Shown: piece after piece, positions 62,205 through 64,000 of the stretch
How the letters are laid out: each line of letters opens with the position of its first letter
How positions within the stretch are numbered: position 1 is the first letter of the stretch
NCBI RefSeq assembly: GCF_002261215.1
Contig: NZ_NEVS01000004.1
Coordinates: 930,001-994,000, forward strand
Length of the DNA: 64,000 nt
Direction of reading: 5' to 3'
Origin: Bordetella genomosp. 11
GTDB lineage: Bacteria; Pseudomonadota; Gammaproteobacteria; Burkholderiales; Burkholderiaceae_B
Notes under the pieces: generated by a model
Told to the model about the DNA's origin: nothing
Database searches by the model: none
The model's input: only the letters and a program-made list of their open reading frames with translations
Made by a program: the position numbers and the translations under genes

Positions 62205-63398
62205 ATGGCTGCCTCTGAACACCCCGCACCCAAATATGAAGCGTTCGGCTGGCATCACTGGCCGGACGATTTCTGGATGTCATACCAGTTCCGGCGCGGC
62301 CTGGGCGAGACGCAGGAAGGCGGCGGCGCCGTCAGCGAGGTTTTCCAGGCCGCCACGCATATCGTGCCCGGAGACTTCGAAACCTGGTACGCCGCCTGGC
62401 GTCACATCGCCGACCGCAACGCCCGGCGCGGCGACCAGGCCTTGCGCGAAGGCCACATCCGCACCGCGATGAATTGCTGGTTGCGCGCGGCGAACTACTA
62501 CCGCGAGGCCGAGTTCTGGCTCAAGCCCGACGATCCGCGCCGGCTCGACGCTTTTACGCAAGCCGAGCGCGCCTCCGCCAATGCCTTCACGCGCATGAGT
62601 CCGCCGGCGGAAGTCGTGGAGATTCCCTATGAAGACGGCAAGACCTTGCCGGCGTATTTCGTGCGCGCGGCCAATGGCGGGCCACGGCAGCCCGTGCTGA
62701 TCTCCGTGGGCGGGCTGGATTCGTACAAGGATGAACTTTGGTTCATGAACGGCCGCGGGGCCGTGCAGCGCGGCATGTCGGTGCTGATGGTCGATGGACC
62801 CGGGCAGGGCGGGGCGCTGCGCCGGCATGGCCTGGCGACCCGTTACGACTATGAGGTGCCCATCGGCCGCTGCATCGATTGGCTGTCGGCCCGTCCGGAC
62901 GTCGACGCCAGCCGCATCGCCGTCAGCGGATCCAGCCTGGGCGGCTACTACTCGGCGCGGGCCGCGTCCATGGACGCGCGGCTGGCGGCCTGCATCTCCC
63001 ACGGCGCCATTTGGGATATCCACGAACGCTGGAAGGCCCGTGACGAAAACCACGGCCTGGCGGGCCATATCAAGTGGGTGTTCGGGGCGGGCAGCATGGC
63101 CGAGGCCACGGAGATCGCGCGGCCCTTCACGCTGGAAGGCGTGCTGGAACATATGAAATGCCCTTACCTGATCATCCACGGCGGCCACGACGTGCTGGGC
63201 GTGGAGACGGTCAGGAAGGTCCATGACTACGCGCTCGCGCATGGCATCGAGGCCACGCTGAAGCTGACCAGCGCCGAGGAAACCGGGGCCGAACACTGCC
63301 AGCACGACAACCCCACGTTGGGACAGGAATTGATGCTGGACTGGCTGGCGGATGTGTTCGGCATCGATCAGGCCGGGTTGTCGTTCTTTCCCGGATAA
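62205..63398 (+). CDS. Alpha/beta hydrolase, FrsA / dihydroxypseudooxynicotine hydrolase-like
   Basis: A 397-residue alpha/beta hydrolase with a long helical N-terminal cap region (residues 1-150; HIRTAMNCWLRAANYYREAEFWL) before the hydrolase fold. The oxyanion-side VSVGGLDSYKDEL, the nucleophile elbow SGSSLGGYYSAR (Ser in GSSLGG), the acid in IHGGHDVLG and the His in GAEHCQHDN complete a triad. This cap-plus-fold arrangement is that of FrsA/DUF1100 and of 2,6-dihydroxypseudooxynicotine hydrolase, a C-C bond hydrolase. The substrate is unknown here. ATG 62205 follows AGGAG. It sits 52 nt after the Bug gene and 50 nt before a related hydrolase. Confidence 0.88.
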   Translation: MAASEHPAPKYEAFGWHHWPDDFWMSYQFRRGLGETQEGGGAVSEVFQAATHIVPGDFETWYAAWRHIADRNARRGDQALREGHIRTAMNCWLRAANYYREAEFWLKPDDPRRLDAFTQAERASANAFTRMSPPAEVVEIPYEDGKTLPAYFVRAANGGPRQPVLISVGGLDSYKDELWFMNGRGAVQRGMSVLMVDGPGQGGALRRHGLATRYDYEVPIGRCIDWLSARPDVDASRIAVSGSSLGGYYSARAASMDARLAACISHGAIWDIHERWKARDENHGLAGHIKWVFGAGSMAEATEIARPFTLEGVLEHMKCPYLIIHGGHDVLGVETVRKVHDYALAHGIEATLKLTSAEETGAEHCQHDNPTLGQELMLDWLADVFGIDQAGLSFFPG

Positions 63399-63448
63399 AG
63401 GCCGCGCGGTCCGTCGCTCCCGGTCCGGCGCGGCAATTGGAGAAGGAA

Positions 63449-64000
63449 ATGAGTCATTGGTTCGAGTATTTCCCCAGCAACCATATGTGGTCGCAGGGCA
63501 TGATGTTCGGCATCGAAATGGCGGGCTGGGGCGCCGCGTCCATCAGCGAGATCGACCAGATCGGCCAGAAGCTCAAGGGCCACGAGGGCGACAATGAGCT
63601 GTGGTGGAAGGAGTGGGTCGACATGGCCCGCCGCATCGAAGGCTTCGGCGACGACGAAGAGGCCAGGGGCCACCGGCTGACGTCGGGCGCCTATTACCTG
63701 CGCGCCGCGGTCTACTACTTCTGCGGCGAACGGTTCATCGCGCCTTCCGAACGCAAATGGCAAACCTATCGGGACTGCCTGCGCTGTTTCGCCAAGGGAC
63801 TGGAGCGGCGCTATCCGCGCATCACGCGCGCGGAAGTTCCTTATGAGGGCACGACGCTGCCTGCCTGGTGGCTGCGCGCCGACGTGGACGGCCCCGCCCC
63901 CACGGTGGTGATGTTCGACGGCCTGGACAACGCCAAGGAGATGAGCGTGCTGTTCGGCGGCATCGAAATCGCCAGGCGCGGAATACATGTGCTGGCCATC
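63449..64000 (+). CDS. Second FrsA-like alpha/beta hydrolase, 3' truncated by window edge
   Basis: The first 184 codons of a hydrolase related to the preceding gene. It has the same type of helical cap (RLTSGAYYLRAAVYYFCGERFI), then VPYEGTTLPAWWLRAD and VVMFDGLDNAKEM, equivalent to the oxyanion region of its neighbour. The nucleophile and the rest of the triad lie beyond the window. ATG 63449 is preceded by GGAGAAGGA. Two tandem paralogues behind one Bug receptor suggest successive or alternative substrates of one pathway, under the divergent IclR regulator. Confidence 0.85.
   Translation, partial: MSHWFEYFPSNHMWSQGMMFGIEMAGWGAASISEIDQIGQKLKGHEGDNELWWKEWVDMARRIEGFGDDEEARGHRLTSGAYYLRAAVYYFCGERFIAPSERKWQTYRDCLRCFAKGLERRYPRITRAEVPYEGTTLPAWWLRADVDGPAPTVVMFDGLDNAKEMSVLFGGIEIARRGIHVLAI

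Noticed and set aside
2..64000. MbtH-like protein, Asp beta-hydroxylase or iron sigma factor gene expected with this type of cluster
   Set aside because: None of these was found anywhere in the window on either strand; they may lie upstream of position 1.
2..64000. Insertion sequences, integrases, tRNA or rRNA genes
   Set aside because: No transposase or integrase motifs, no terminal repeats with target duplications and no tRNA-like cloverleaf were recognised.

Overview
The window is very GC-rich and has short, tightly packed operons. It carries three separate Bug/TctC-type periplasmic solute receptors, an MlrC-type M81 protein, and LysR and IclR regulators next to small-acid catabolic genes. 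This mix is typical of the Alcaligenaceae (Bordetella/Achromobacter group, Burkholderiales). The taxonomic call is an inference from gene content; there is no rRNA or marker gene here to settle it.

Region 1 (2-35066, + strand) is the 3' part of a non-ribosomal peptide synthetase (NRPS) operon: one gene cut by the window edge and three complete genes of about 2650, 3028 and 5388 residues. I read the domains and the adenylation (A) specificity residues by eye. The visible assembly order is Asp, D-Ser, Dab (2,4-diaminobutyrate), D-Ser, Ser, Asp, D-Thr, Ser, probably N5-hydroxyornithine, then a thioesterase. More modules must lie upstream. Ser modules and the E-C-A-T blocks are near-copies of each other, and one Thr A domain looks grafted onto a Ser-module scaffold. 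One expected epimerase is absent. Several linkers contain in-frame minisatellites.

Region 2 (36049-46642) supports the same siderophore. The minus-strand operon runs acyltransferase, ornithine N5-monooxygenase, Dab aminotransferase, TonB-dependent receptor, HSL-type esterase. Next to it are a FhuF-type ferric reductase (minus strand) and a PvdE-like cyclic-peptide ABC exporter (plus strand). A Sfp-type phosphopantetheinyl transferase that could prime the carrier domains ends tail to tail with the exporter. Two perfect TAAA-N17-CGTC elements and one TGAA-N17-CGTC element sit in front of the acyltransferase, exporter and fhuF-like genes. This matches the promoters used by iron-starvation ECF sigma factors (PvdS/OrbS type). 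The enzymes supply exactly the unusual monomers (Dab and hydroxyornithine) that the A domains appear to select. A lower-GC gene of uncertain role (35131-35856) lies between the synthetase and this operon.

Region 3 (46690-52963) is a minus-strand catabolic operon: Bug receptor, MlrC-like M81 protein, DSD1-family PLP enzyme, OFA-type MFS transporter. A LysR gene diverges from it, with a perfect palindrome just before the LysR start.

Region 4 (53032-64000) holds a PhoX/DUF839 protein, a second Bug receptor with a strong terminator, a YciI-like protein, a VOC protein overlapping phosphoenolpyruvate carboxylase by ATGA, an IclR regulator convergent with ppc, and a third Bug receptor followed by two related alpha/beta hydrolases, the last cut by the window edge. 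No tRNA, rRNA, CRISPR array or insertion sequence was seen.
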